Assembly (NCBI GenBank): GCA_013693755.1 | Contig: CP059256.1 | Span: 808,257-815,935, forward strand | Direction of reading: 5' to 3' | DNA: 7,679 nt | From: Burkholderiaceae bacterium | GTDB lineage: Bacteria > Pseudomonadota > Gammaproteobacteria > Burkholderiales > Burkholderiaceae_C | Shown: piece by piece, positions 1-5,676 of the stretch | Numbering within the stretch: the first letter of the stretch is position 1 | Layout of the letters: each line of letters starts with the position of its first letter | Program-made: the position numbers and the translations under genes | The notes under the pieces: generated by a model | What the model saw: only the letters and a program-made list of their open reading frames with translations | The model's database searches: none | Told to the model about the DNA's origin: nothing

Positions 1-1005
1 GCGCGGGTGCATGCGGCTGGTAGATCTCGGGGGCTGCGCGAGGATGTCGAGTACGCGCTCCAGCGCGGCACGGGCGTGCTGGTACTGGCCGTAGGTTTCG
101 CTGAAAGCGCCAACCGGCCGCGTGAGCAGCGACACGTACAGCAGGAAAGAGACCAGCGCGCCTTTGCCCAGTTCACCCGCAAGCAGGCGCTCGCCGGCCA
201 GCGCCAGCAGGCCGATGGCCGCCATTGCGGCGACCCAGTACACGCCGGGGCCCAGCGCGGAATCGACCCAGTGCTGGCGCAGCGTGAGCCGGCGCAGTTC
301 CTTCACCCGGTCGGCATAGCGGGCGGACTCCAGCGGCTCGCGCGAGAACGCCTTGATGGCCGGCATCATCTGCAGGTTCTCGTCGGCCGTGGCCACCATT
401 TGGGCGTAGGCCTCCTGCTGGGCCTGCGACAGCGGCCGCATGCCGCGGCCCAGCCATTTGACGAGCAGGTAGAACACCGGCACGGCCACCAGCGCCAGCG
501 CCGCGAGCACGGCGTCGATGCCCAGCATCATGAGCACTGCGCCGGCGGCGGTGGCCAGCATGGGCAGCAGGCCCACGACGGTGTGGCTGAGAAACTGGCC
601 GACGACGACCACGTCGTTCGACAGCACGGCCAGCATGCGGCCGTGGCGGTTCTGCTGGAAGTAGGCGAGCGGCAGGCTTTGCAAATGGTCATACGCGGTT
701 CGGCGCAGCTGGGCCAGCACGTCGGCCACGCGCCGCGCGGCGAGGTAATTGCCAAGCGCCTGCAGCACGACCTGGGCGCTCACCAGCGCCGCCAGCCAGC
801 CCAGCAACATGCCCAGGCTGCCCGGTTCCATGCGAAACAACACCTCGGCGGCCTGCCCGCCCACCCAGGGCACGGCCAGCGACACCGCGGTTTCCGCCAG
901 CAGAAACACCGAACCGGCCCCGAGCATGCGCCGGTGCGGCCGCGCCAGGCGCGCCAGCGTGCGCACGAAGCCCGGGAAGTCCAGCGAGATACCCGCCGCG
1001 CTCAT
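1..1005 (-). CDS. ABC exporter, transmembrane domain (partial; probable frameshift near the window edge)
   Basis: Membrane half of a type I ABC exporter of the MsbA/multidrug/peptide-export kind, which would use ATP to move a lipid, drug or peptide out across the inner membrane. Translation from the ATG at 1005 gives 335 residues with about six hydrophobic segments (roughly 29-52, 64-86, 142-163, 166-188, 253-273, 281-299). It carries family-typical coupling-helix stretches: LPLAYFQQNRHGRMLAVLSND (around 111-131, as in 'FF..n..G.l..rl..D') and ENLQMMPAIKAFSRE (209-223). The nucleotide-binding domain would lie beyond base 1. The start is fixed by a 4-base ATGA overlap with the upstream nucleotidyltransferase stop, which implies translational coupling. 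At residue 326 the reading frame turns implausible (PRSTSRMHPR); adding one C to the C5 run at 29-33 restores PPEIYQPHAPA, the usual linker between membrane and ATPase domains. The substrate cannot be told from this part. Confidence 0.88.
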   Translation of the reverse strand, partial: MSAAGISLDFPGFVRTLARLARPHRRMLGAGSVFLLAETAVSLAVPWVGGQAAEVLFRMEPGSLGMLLGWLAALVSAQVVLQALGNYLAARRVADVLAQLRRTAYDHLQSLPLAYFQQNRHGRMLAVLSNDVVVVGQFLSHTVVGLLPMLATAAGAVLMMLGIDAVLAALALVAVPVFYLLVKWLGRGMRPLSQAQQEAYAQMVATADENLQMMPAIKAFSREPLESARYADRVKELRRLTLRQHWVDSALGPGVYWVAAMAAIGLLALAGERLLAGELGKGALVSFLLYVSLLTRPVGAFSETYGQYQHARAALERVLDILAQPPRSTSRMHPR

Positions 1006-2049
1006 GCGCGCCGCCTCCGCCGCAGCCGAGCGGCCAGCGCCCGTGCGAGGTCGCTCGGGCGCTCGTGAAAGGCCAGGGTAAAGCCCACGGCCACCCAGGC
1101 GTCGTGGCGACCGGTCCAGCGGCCCGGCCAATCCCGGTCCACCCACAGGCCAAGCCAGCGGCGTCGCCCGTCGCCCGGCGCCCAGCGGTCGAGCGCCTGA
1201 TCGGGCCCCGGGCCCTCGGGCCAGACACCCAGGTGGCGCAGCCAGCGGGCCATGGTCCAGGCGGCCGGCGCGAGGCCGGTGGCCTGCACGCGGTCGGCCA
1301 CGATCGTCCAGTCGGGCGGGCGGACCTGCACGAAGCGCGAAAAATCCACCACGCGGTTGAGCCCCACATGGGGTGAGCACACGTATTTGGTGACGGCCGG
1401 GTGGATGAGCATGAAGGCGACTGTATCCGCGTCGTCCAGCCGCCAGCCCATGGGCGCGCGCACACGCCGGTCGACCAGCGCATCGGCCATCGCGCTGCGC
1501 GTGCGGCCGGGGGCGAGGATGTCCCAGTGCAGGTCAATATCCAGTCGGCCGCGGCGCCAGGTGGCTTCGTGCGCACTGGCCCCCTCGTCGATGCAGCGGT
1601 AACCCAGGCCGGCCAGCGCGTCGGCGGCCCGTGCGCGCTGGGCGGGGCGCACCAGGATGTCGATGTCGGTGGCGCTGCGCTGGTGGGGGAGCGTGCAGGA
1701 GTTCCCGGACGGCGCAGCCCTTGAGCACGGCATGGTCGATGCCGGCCTGATCGAAGGTCTCGCCGATGCGGCGCAGCGCATGCGACTGCAACAGGTACTG
1801 TGCCGCGTCCGCCTGCTGCTGGGCCTTGAAGCGCTGCACCCGCGCGGGCGGCAAGCCCGCAGCCAGACCGTGCGCGACCAGAGCCTGCCACCAGAACCCG
1901 GTGAGGCCATGGGCCAGGAGGAAGTCGACGAAGCCCTCCGCGTCCGGGCTGGTCAGCGCTGCTTCGAGCGCGCTGGCGGGCAACTGGCCGAGCGCGCCCG
2001 CCACGGCCAGGCGGTGCCGGTCCCACACTGCGCTGGGAGGTGGCGCCAT
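1002..2049 (-). pseudogene. Nucleotidyltransferase family protein, interrupted by a one-base frameshift
   Basis: Two reading frames together encode one protein resembling the uncharacterised nucleotidyltransferase family (NTP_transf_5 type). The N-terminal frame, from the ATG at 2049, runs through FLLAHGLTGFWWQALVAHGL (about residues 43-62) to AVLKGCAVRELLHAP (about 107-121). The C-terminal frame continues with QRSATDIDILVRP, a DxD metal-binding motif, then RLDIDLHWDIL, a likely third catalytic acid, and ends at the TGA at 1002. Removing one C from the C5 run at 1685-1689 joins the frames as LLHAPHQRSATDIDILV and gives 348 aa. The 2049 start has AGGGG five bases upstream; in-frame ATG (2136) and GTG (2148) starts exist, but they add a low-complexity Arg/Gly/Pro stretch. 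It overlaps the ABC exporter start by 4 bases. Members of this family occur beside lasso-peptide and HPr-rel-A type modification genes; its substrate is unknown. The frameshift may be real decay or a sequencing error. Confidence 0.75.
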
Positions 2050-2165
2050 GCGAGCCCCTACGTGGCGTGGCGCCGGCCGCGCGAACCGCACCGGCACCCC
2101 GCGGGCGCCGACGCCCGCACGCGCACCCGAGGGCATGCGGGCAAGCACCCCTCAAGACATCAAAA

Positions 2166-2171
2166 ACAATA
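2166..2171 (-). promoter_or_regulatory. Candidate extended -10 promoter for the nucleotidyltransferase-ABC operon
   Basis: Minus-strand TGC-TATTGT is an extended -10-like element in the AT-rich patch (about 2156-2222) between the unknown small gene and the nucleotidyltransferase. It would start transcription near 2159, leaving about 110 nt of untranslated leader before the ATG at 2049. No good -35 box is visible at 16-18 bp spacing. The leader contains a 7-bp inverted repeat (GCCCGCA / TGCGGGC, 2136-2142 with 2113-2119) that could form a hairpin. This rests on pattern only. Confidence 0.3.
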
Positions 2172-2231
2172 GCAGACACTGACCATTTGGCGCTGGGATT
2201 CAGGCCGTTTTCTCAAAATCGCGCCCTGTGC

Positions 2232-2264
2232 GCCCGTCACGCGCCGCGCTGGGGCCAAACGGGC
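2232..2264 (-). terminator. Weak inverted repeat just after the small-gene stop (possible terminator)
   Basis: GCCCGT and ACGGGC (2264-2259 and 2237-2232) form a 6-bp inverted repeat with a 21-nt loop, beginning directly after the TGA of the gene ending at 2265. No T-run follows immediately; the nearest is TTTT about 15 bases further on. It could stabilise or end the aroG transcript, but it does not meet the usual Rho-independent pattern. Confidence 0.2.
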
Positions 2265-2573
2265 TCAATACGCCAGCGTGGAGGTGCGCAAATCCACCGT
2301 CACCAGGGGCTGGCCCAGTGCGGCGGTGGCGGCTGCGGCGAAGCCGCGCGACCAGGTGGCGTCGGACCAGCGCTCGGGGCCGGCGGCCTGGGCGACGGCG
2401 AGCACCTTGTCGGCCAGCAGCACCTTGCCGCTGGCGCGCAGCGGCTCGCATTCGAGGGCGATGAACTGCGCGTCAAGCCAGGCGCGCGCCGCCTCGGGCG
2501 TGCTGCCAGCCTCGCCGGCGTCGAGGGTGAGGGTTTGCCGGTCGTCGATGACCAGGGAAACGCGGGGGTGCAT
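2265..2573 (-). CDS. Small conserved-looking protein of unknown function, downstream of aroG
   Basis: I do not recognise a named family. The protein is 102 aa, soluble and acidic, with no signal peptide or membrane segment. It opens with a beta-hairpin-like stretch (HPRVSLVIDDRQTLTLDAGE), continues with an alanine-rich helical part (PEAARAWLDAQFIALECEPL; KVLLADKVLAVAQAAG), and ends QPLVTVDLRTSTLAY. The ATG at 2573 is well supported: AAGGAG (2586-2581) lies 7 bases upstream. It starts 55 bases after the DAHP synthase stop with no terminator between them, so it is probably cotranscribed and would be subject to the same aroG attenuator. A role in aromatic amino-acid metabolism is suggested only by this position. 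Confidence 0.78.
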   Translation of the reverse strand: MHPRVSLVIDDRQTLTLDAGEAGSTPEAARAWLDAQFIALECEPLRASGKVLLADKVLAVAQAAGPERWSDATWSRGFAAAATAALGQPLVTVDLRTSTLAY

Positions 2574-2628
2574 GGTCGATCTCCTTCGGAAGCGTTCACG
2601 TCGGATCGGGCGCGCGCCGCGCCGAGCC

Positions 2629-3759
2629 TCATTGTGCCCGTGCGCGGCGCGCCTTCACACCGTCGGCCAGGGTCTGCAGCACGGCGCGGGAGTCGTCCCA
2701 GCCGATGCAGGCGTCGGTGATGCTCTTGCCGTATTCGAGGCGCGAGGGATCGTCCTTGCCGGCGGTGAATTTCTGGGCGCCGGCTTCGATGTGGCTCTCG
2801 ACCATCACGCCGAAGATCTGCCGCGAGCCTGCCGCGAGCTGGCCGGCGATGTCGCGCGCGACGTCGAGCTGGCGCTCGTGCTGCTTGGCGCTGTTGGCGT
2901 GGCTGCAGTCCACCATGAGCGTGGGCGGGAGCTTGGCGGCTTCGAGCTCCTTGCAGGCGGCGGCGACGCTGTCCGCGTCGTAGTTGGTGGTCTTGCCGCC
3001 GCGCAGGATGACGTGGCAGTCCTTGTTGCCCTGGGTGCGCACGATGGCGACCTGGCCGTTCTTGTGCACCGAGAGGAAGTGGTGCGGCCGCGCGGCGGCC
3101 TGGATGGCGTCGATGGCGATCTTGAGGTTGCCGTCGGTGCCGTTCTTGAAGCCGATCGGCGCCGACAGGCCCGAGGCCAGTTCGCGGTGCACCTGGCTCT
3201 CGGTGGTGCGCGCGCCGATGGCGCCCCAGCTGATGAGGTCGCCGATGTACTGCGGGCTGATGACGTCGAGGAACTCGCTGCCCGCGGGCAGGCCCAGGCG
3301 GTTGATTTCGATGAGCAGCTGGCGCGCGATGCGCAGGCCTTCGTCGATGCGGTAGCTCTCGTCGAGGTAGGGGTCGTTGATGAGCCCTTTCCAGCCCACG
3401 GTGGTGCGGGGCTTTTCGAAGTACACGCGCATGACGATCTCCAGCGTGTCGGCATGGCGCTCGCGCTCGGCCTTGAGGCGGCGGGCGTAGTCGATGGCCG
3501 CAGCCGGGTCGTGGATGGAGCACGGGCCGATGACCACCAGCAGCCGGTCGTCCTTGCCCGCCATGATGTGGTGGATGCGCCGGCGCGTGTCGGCGATCAG
3601 CGCCTCCACGGGCGTGCCGCTGATGGGGAAGAAGCGGATCAGGTGTTCGGGCGGCGGCAGCACGGTGATGTCCTTGATGCGTTGGTCGTCGGTCTGGCTG
3701 GTGCGGTCGGCGGGACGCGGCGACCAGACGTCGGTGCTGGCCTGGGGCTTGGGGGTCAT
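2629..3759 (-). CDS. aroG: 3-deoxy-7-phosphoheptulonate (DAHP) synthase, class I AroG type
   Basis: Condenses phosphoenolpyruvate with erythrose 4-phosphate to DAHP, the first committed step of the shikimate pathway to Phe, Tyr and Trp; cytoplasmic and metal dependent. The 376-aa protein shows GPCSIHD (78-84), RVYFEKPRTTVGWKG (111-125), GARTTESQVHRELASGL (182-198), GFKNGTDG (203-210), DCSHANS (284-290) and SITDACIGW (346-354). By alignment from memory with E. coli AroG, the metal ligands would be Cys80, His287, Glu321 and Asp349, all present. Asp165, Pro169 and Ser199 match positions where E. coli feedback-resistant changes are known, so allosteric control by an aromatic amino acid is likely; which one cannot be read from the sequence. 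It is about 25 residues longer than E. coli AroG, mostly at the N-terminus. The ATG at 3759 is chosen because AGGAG (3770-3766) lies 6 bases upstream; the in-frame extension to 3846 would run through the leader terminator. An aromatic-rich leader and attenuator precede it. Confidence 0.95.
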   Translation of the reverse strand: MTPKPQASTDVWSPRPADRTSQTDDQRIKDITVLPPPEHLIRFFPISGTPVEALIADTRRRIHHIMAGKDDRLLVVIGPCSIHDPAAAIDYARRLKAERERHADTLEIVMRVYFEKPRTTVGWKGLINDPYLDESYRIDEGLRIARQLLIEINRLGLPAGSEFLDVISPQYIGDLISWGAIGARTTESQVHRELASGLSAPIGFKNGTDGNLKIAIDAIQAAARPHHFLSVHKNGQVAIVRTQGNKDCHVILRGGKTTNYDADSVAAACKELEAAKLPPTLMVDCSHANSAKQHERQLDVARDIAGQLAAGSRQIFGVMVESHIEAGAQKFTAGKDDPSRLEYGKSITDACIGWDDSRAVLQTLADGVKARRARAQ

Positions 3760-3808
3760 GAACGGCTCCTGCAATGAAAGGATGGAACGGTGGAAATTCG
3801 CGACCCCA

Positions 3809-3843
3809 AGAAAAACCGCCGGGCTGTGAAGCTGCGGCGGTTT
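3809..3843 (-). terminator. Rho-independent terminator of the aroG attenuator
   Basis: On the minus strand AAACCGCCG (3843-3835) pairs with CGGCGGTTT (3821-3813), and the descending arm runs straight into TTTTTCTT (from 3815). The stem is nine pairs, of which the six inner ones are all G-C. It lies between the leader peptide stop (3862) and the aroG ribosome-binding site, so when formed it would end transcription before the structural gene. Its 3' arm sequence CCCGGCGG is repeated exactly inside the leader peptide gene, which is what makes it an attenuator rather than a plain terminator. Confidence 0.85.
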
Positions 3844-3888
3844 CAAGGAGGGTCTGGATGCTTACGCGTTCGCCTCTCGTCCGCCGGG
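3835..3888 (-). promoter_or_regulatory. Candidate antiterminator helix and nested leader stem of the aroG attenuator
   Basis: CCCGGCGG at 3888-3881, within leader codons 16-19, is identical to the terminator 3' arm (3823-3816) and so competes with it for the terminator 5' arm CCGCCG (3840-3835). A ribosome stalled at the aromatic codons would leave this segment free to sequester CCGCCG and allow read-through; a ribosome reaching the stop codon would cover the region just downstream and let the terminator form. In addition CGCGTTTCGCC (3926-3916, leader codons 3-6) pairs with GGCGAACGCG (3874-3865, leader 3' end) as ten pairs with one bulged U. The folding has not been computed. Confidence 0.6.
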
Positions 3889-3933
3889 GACAGAGAACCA
3901 AAAGTAAAAACCAAAGGCGAAACGCGAAATCAT
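3862..3933 (-). CDS. Aromatic-rich leader peptide of the aroG attenuator (23 codons)
   Basis: Short ORF from the ATG at 3933 to the TAA at 3862, encoding 23 residues with the core FAFGFYFWF at positions 5-13: five Phe, one Tyr and one Trp among nine codons, followed by a polar tail. This is the hallmark of a leader peptide whose translation senses charged tRNA for Phe, Tyr and Trp, as in the E. coli pheA and trp leaders. It lies upstream of a DAHP synthase, the shared entry enzyme for exactly these three amino acids, and just before a terminator with an alternative pairing partner. No Shine-Dalgarno sequence precedes the ATG; a promoter -10 box ends seven bases before it, so the peptide may start at the mRNA 5' end. 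The peptide is probably regulatory in its translation and has no function afterwards. Confidence 0.85.
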   Translation of the reverse strand: MISRFAFGFYFWFSVPGGREANA

Positions 3934-3940
3934 GGGCGGC

Positions 3941-3949
3941 AATGTAGCA
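3941..3949 (-). promoter_or_regulatory. Extended -10 promoter of the aroG leader
   Basis: Minus-strand TGC-TACATT, an extended -10 element, sits in the short gap between the tldD stop (3969) and the leader peptide ATG (3933). With the usual 6-7 base distance, transcription would start at 3934 or 3933, on or next to the A of the leader ATG. No convincing -35 hexamer is visible; an extended -10 can compensate for this. It lies downstream of tldD, so aroG would have its own transcript. Confidence 0.5.
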
Positions 3950-3968
3950 CAGGATGGCGGCGGCTGGC

Positions 3969-5429
3969 TTACGCCGTGCCGCCCACGGTCAGGCCGTCGA
4001 TGCGCAGCGTGGGCTGGCCCACGCCCACGGGCACGCTCTGGCCTTCCTTGCCGCAGGTGCCCACGCCGGAGTCGAGCCGCATGTCGCGCCCGATCATGGA
4101 GACGCGCTTGAGCACGTCGGGCCCGCTGCCCACCAGCGTGGCGCCCTTGACCGGGTACTGGATCCTGCCGTTTTCCACCCAGAAGGCCTGGCTGGCGCTG
4201 AAGACGAACTTGCCGCTGGTGATGTCGACCTGCCCGCCGCCGAAGTTGGTGGCGTAGAGGCCGCGCTTGATGCTGGCGACGATTTCCTCGGGCTCGAGCG
4301 AGCCGCCGAGCATGTAGGTGTTGGTCATGCGCGGCAGCGGCACGTGGGCATAGCTCTCGCGGCGGCCGTTGCCGGTGGGCTTGACGCCCATGAGGCGGGC
4401 GTTGGTCGCATCCTGGATGTAGCCCTTGAGAATGCCGTCCTCGATCAGCACCGTGCGTTGGGTGGGCTGACCCTCGTCGTCCACGTTGAGCGAGCCGCGC
4501 CGGTCGGCGATGGTGCCGTCGTCGAGCACCGTCACGCCCTTGGCCGCCACGCGCTGGCCGATGCGCCCGGAAAACGTGCTGGAGCCCTTGCGGTTGAAAT
4601 CGCCCTCGAGGCCGTGGCCGATGGCCTCGTGCAGCAGGATGCCCGGCCAGCCCGAGCCCAGCACCACCGTCATCTCGCCCGCCGGCGCGGGCCGCGCCTC
4701 GAGGTTGGTGAGCGCGGCCTGCACCGCCTCGTCCACGTACTGCGCGATCAGCGCATCGTCGAAATAGCTCAGCCCGAAGCGCCCGCCGCCGCCGGCGGAG
4801 CCGACTTCGCGGCGGCCGTTGTGCTCGGCGATCACCGTCACCGACAGGCGCACCAGCGGCCGCACGTCGGCCGCGCGCGTGCCGTCGGCGCGGGCGATCA
4901 GCACCACGTCGTACTCCGCAGCCAGCCCCGCCATCACCTGCACGATGCGCGGGTCGCGGCTGCGCGCGAGCTGCTCCACCCTGGCCAGCAGCGCCACCTT
5001 GGCGTTGCTGTCGAGCGTGGCGATGGGGTCCAGCGCGCCGTAGAGCTGGCGGCTGGGCGCCACCTTGCGCGCCGGTGTTCGCACGCGCCGGCTCTGCGCG
5101 GCCTGCGCAATGGCGCGAACGGTGTGCGCGGCGTCCATCAGCGAGGCTTCGGAAATGTCGTCGGAATAGGCAAAGGCCGTCTTCTCGCCGCTGACGGCGC
5201 GCACGCCCACGCCCTGGTCGATGCTGAAGCTGCCGGTCTTGACGATGCCCTCTTCCAGGCTCCAGCCCTCCGAGCGGGTGTACTGGAAGTACAGATCCGC
5301 ATCGTCGACCTGGCGCAGCCGGATGTCGGCCAGCGCGCGGCTGAGGTGCGACTCATCGAGGCCGAAGGGTTCGAGCAGCAGCGCCTGCGCCGTGGCGAGC
5401 CGCTCCAGGGTGGGTTCGCGGGAGATCAT
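3969..5429 (-). CDS. tldD: Metalloprotease TldD
   Basis: TldD partners PmbA/TldE in a cytoplasmic zinc protease that degrades unfolded or small peptides; in E. coli it matures microcin B17 and removes CcdA antitoxin. The 486-aa product matches the family length. It carries the zinc motif HEAIGH (267-272) in the family context GWPGILLHEAIGHGLEGDFN, the third-ligand cysteine in VGTCGKEGQ (Cys459), and the family stretches GVGVRAVSGEKTAFAYSDD (73-91) and GRRESYAHVPLPRMTNTYM (355-373). The start at 5429 is preferred because MISREPTLERL begins the conserved domain and a -10 box lies just upstream; the in-frame ATG at 5492 only adds a low-complexity stretch and would precede the promoter. No Shine-Dalgarno is apparent, consistent with a leaderless mRNA. 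The partner pmbA is not in the window, which is common. Confidence 0.95.
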   Translation of the reverse strand: MISREPTLERLATAQALLLEPFGLDESHLSRALADIRLRQVDDADLYFQYTRSEGWSLEEGIVKTGSFSIDQGVGVRAVSGEKTAFAYSDDISEASLMDAAHTVRAIAQAAQSRRVRTPARKVAPSRQLYGALDPIATLDSNAKVALLARVEQLARSRDPRIVQVMAGLAAEYDVVLIARADGTRAADVRPLVRLSVTVIAEHNGRREVGSAGGGGRFGLSYFDDALIAQYVDEAVQAALTNLEARPAPAGEMTVVLGSGWPGILLHEAIGHGLEGDFNRKGSSTFSGRIGQRVAAKGVTVLDDGTIADRRGSLNVDDEGQPTQRTVLIEDGILKGYIQDATNARLMGVKPTGNGRRESYAHVPLPRMTNTYMLGGSLEPEEIVASIKRGLYATNFGGGQVDITSGKFVFSASQAFWVENGRIQYPVKGATLVGSGPDVLKRVSMIGRDMRLDSGVGTCGKEGQSVPVGVGQPTLRIDGLTVGGTA

Positions 5430-5435
5430 GGGGGC

Positions 5436-5441
5436 ATTGTA
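5436..5441 (-). promoter_or_regulatory. -10 box of tldD, placed for a leaderless transcript
   Basis: TACAAT (5441-5436) is a near-consensus -10 hexamer. Exactly six bases separate it from the ATG at 5429, so the usual start site would be the A of the start codon. No strong -35 is seen at 16-18 bp; TTGCGC occurs at 22 bp. The absence of any Shine-Dalgarno sequence between box and ATG fits. Confidence 0.5.
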
Positions 5442-5473
5442 GGCAGCGGGGCCGGCCGCTGCAGCGCAAGGAT

Positions 5474-5640
5474 TTGGGGCAACGCTGAACAAGCCCCTCG
5501 CGCGCCGCGCATCCTGGCGGCGGGCAGTTTGCGTCGTTACAAATGCGCGCCATAGCAGGAGCTATGGCTGTGCTTTGCGCCTCGCACCCCATCCCGCGGC
5601 CAGGCGCGCGCCACCGCGGGGACTCATTCAGCGCTGCCTT
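5474..5640. repeat. MITE-like imperfect palindrome between the dehydrogenase and tldD
   Basis: The whole stretch is an imperfect inverted repeat. The left end GGGGCAACGCTGAACAAGCCCC (read in two parts, 5476-5487 and 5488-5497) matches the reverse complement of the right end GGGGACTCATTCAGCGCTGCC (5618-5638) at most positions. Similarity continues inward (CTGGCGGCGGG on one arm, CTGGCCGCGGG on the other) to a perfect central hairpin, CCATAGC-AGGA-GCTATGG (5550-5567), whose centre is also the centre of the element. No coding capacity is seen. This is the shape of a non-autonomous mobile repeat or a REP/BIME-like element; transcribed, it would fold into one long hairpin that could end or protect the upstream rodA-dehydrogenase transcript. 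No target-site duplication is evident. Confidence 0.65.
5550..5567. repeat. Central perfect hairpin of the palindromic element
   Basis: CCATAGC (5550-5556) and GCTATGG (5561-5567) form a perfect 7-bp stem with the four-base loop AGGA. It sits at the symmetry centre of the larger palindrome, so it is the apex of that structure rather than an independent site. Confidence 0.75.
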
Positions 5641-5676
5641 GGGGCAACGCTGAACGTGCTCCTCACCCGCCGCGCA
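5639..5676. repeat. Direct repeat of the palindrome's left end, running into the dehydrogenase 3' end
   Basis: Bases 5639-5676 match 5474-5511 at 33 of 38 positions, including the perfect 17-mer TTGGGGCAACGCTGAAC (5474-5490 and 5639-5655). The second copy crosses the dehydrogenase stop codon (5663-5665) and includes its last codons. It is either a remnant of a second element copy or a direct repeat created when the element arrived. Confidence 0.7.

Noticed and set aside
7..1068. Long plus-strand frame (353 codons) opposite the ABC exporter
   Set aside because: Composition is low-complexity Gln/His/Arg/Gly with no recognisable domain, while the minus strand carries a clear exporter; it is a GC-rich antisense shadow.
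689..2179. 496-codon minus-strand frame over the nucleotidyltransferase and ABC region
   Set aside because: It is out of frame with both recognised proteins for most of its length and is rich in Arg/Gly/Ala/Pro; only the two frames described carry family motifs.
2278..3777. 499-codon plus-strand frame opposite aroG
   Set aside because: It mirrors the aroG codons and has no start signal or domain; the opposite strand has all DAHP synthase motifs.
3760..3846. N-terminal extension of aroG to an ATG at 3846
   Set aside because: The extension would be translated through the terminator hairpin, lacks a Shine-Dalgarno and does not resemble the family; the ATG at 3759 has AGGAG at proper spacing.
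3954..5555. 533-codon plus-strand frame opposite tldD
   Set aside because: Ala/His/Gly/Arg-rich antisense shadow of tldD without domains.
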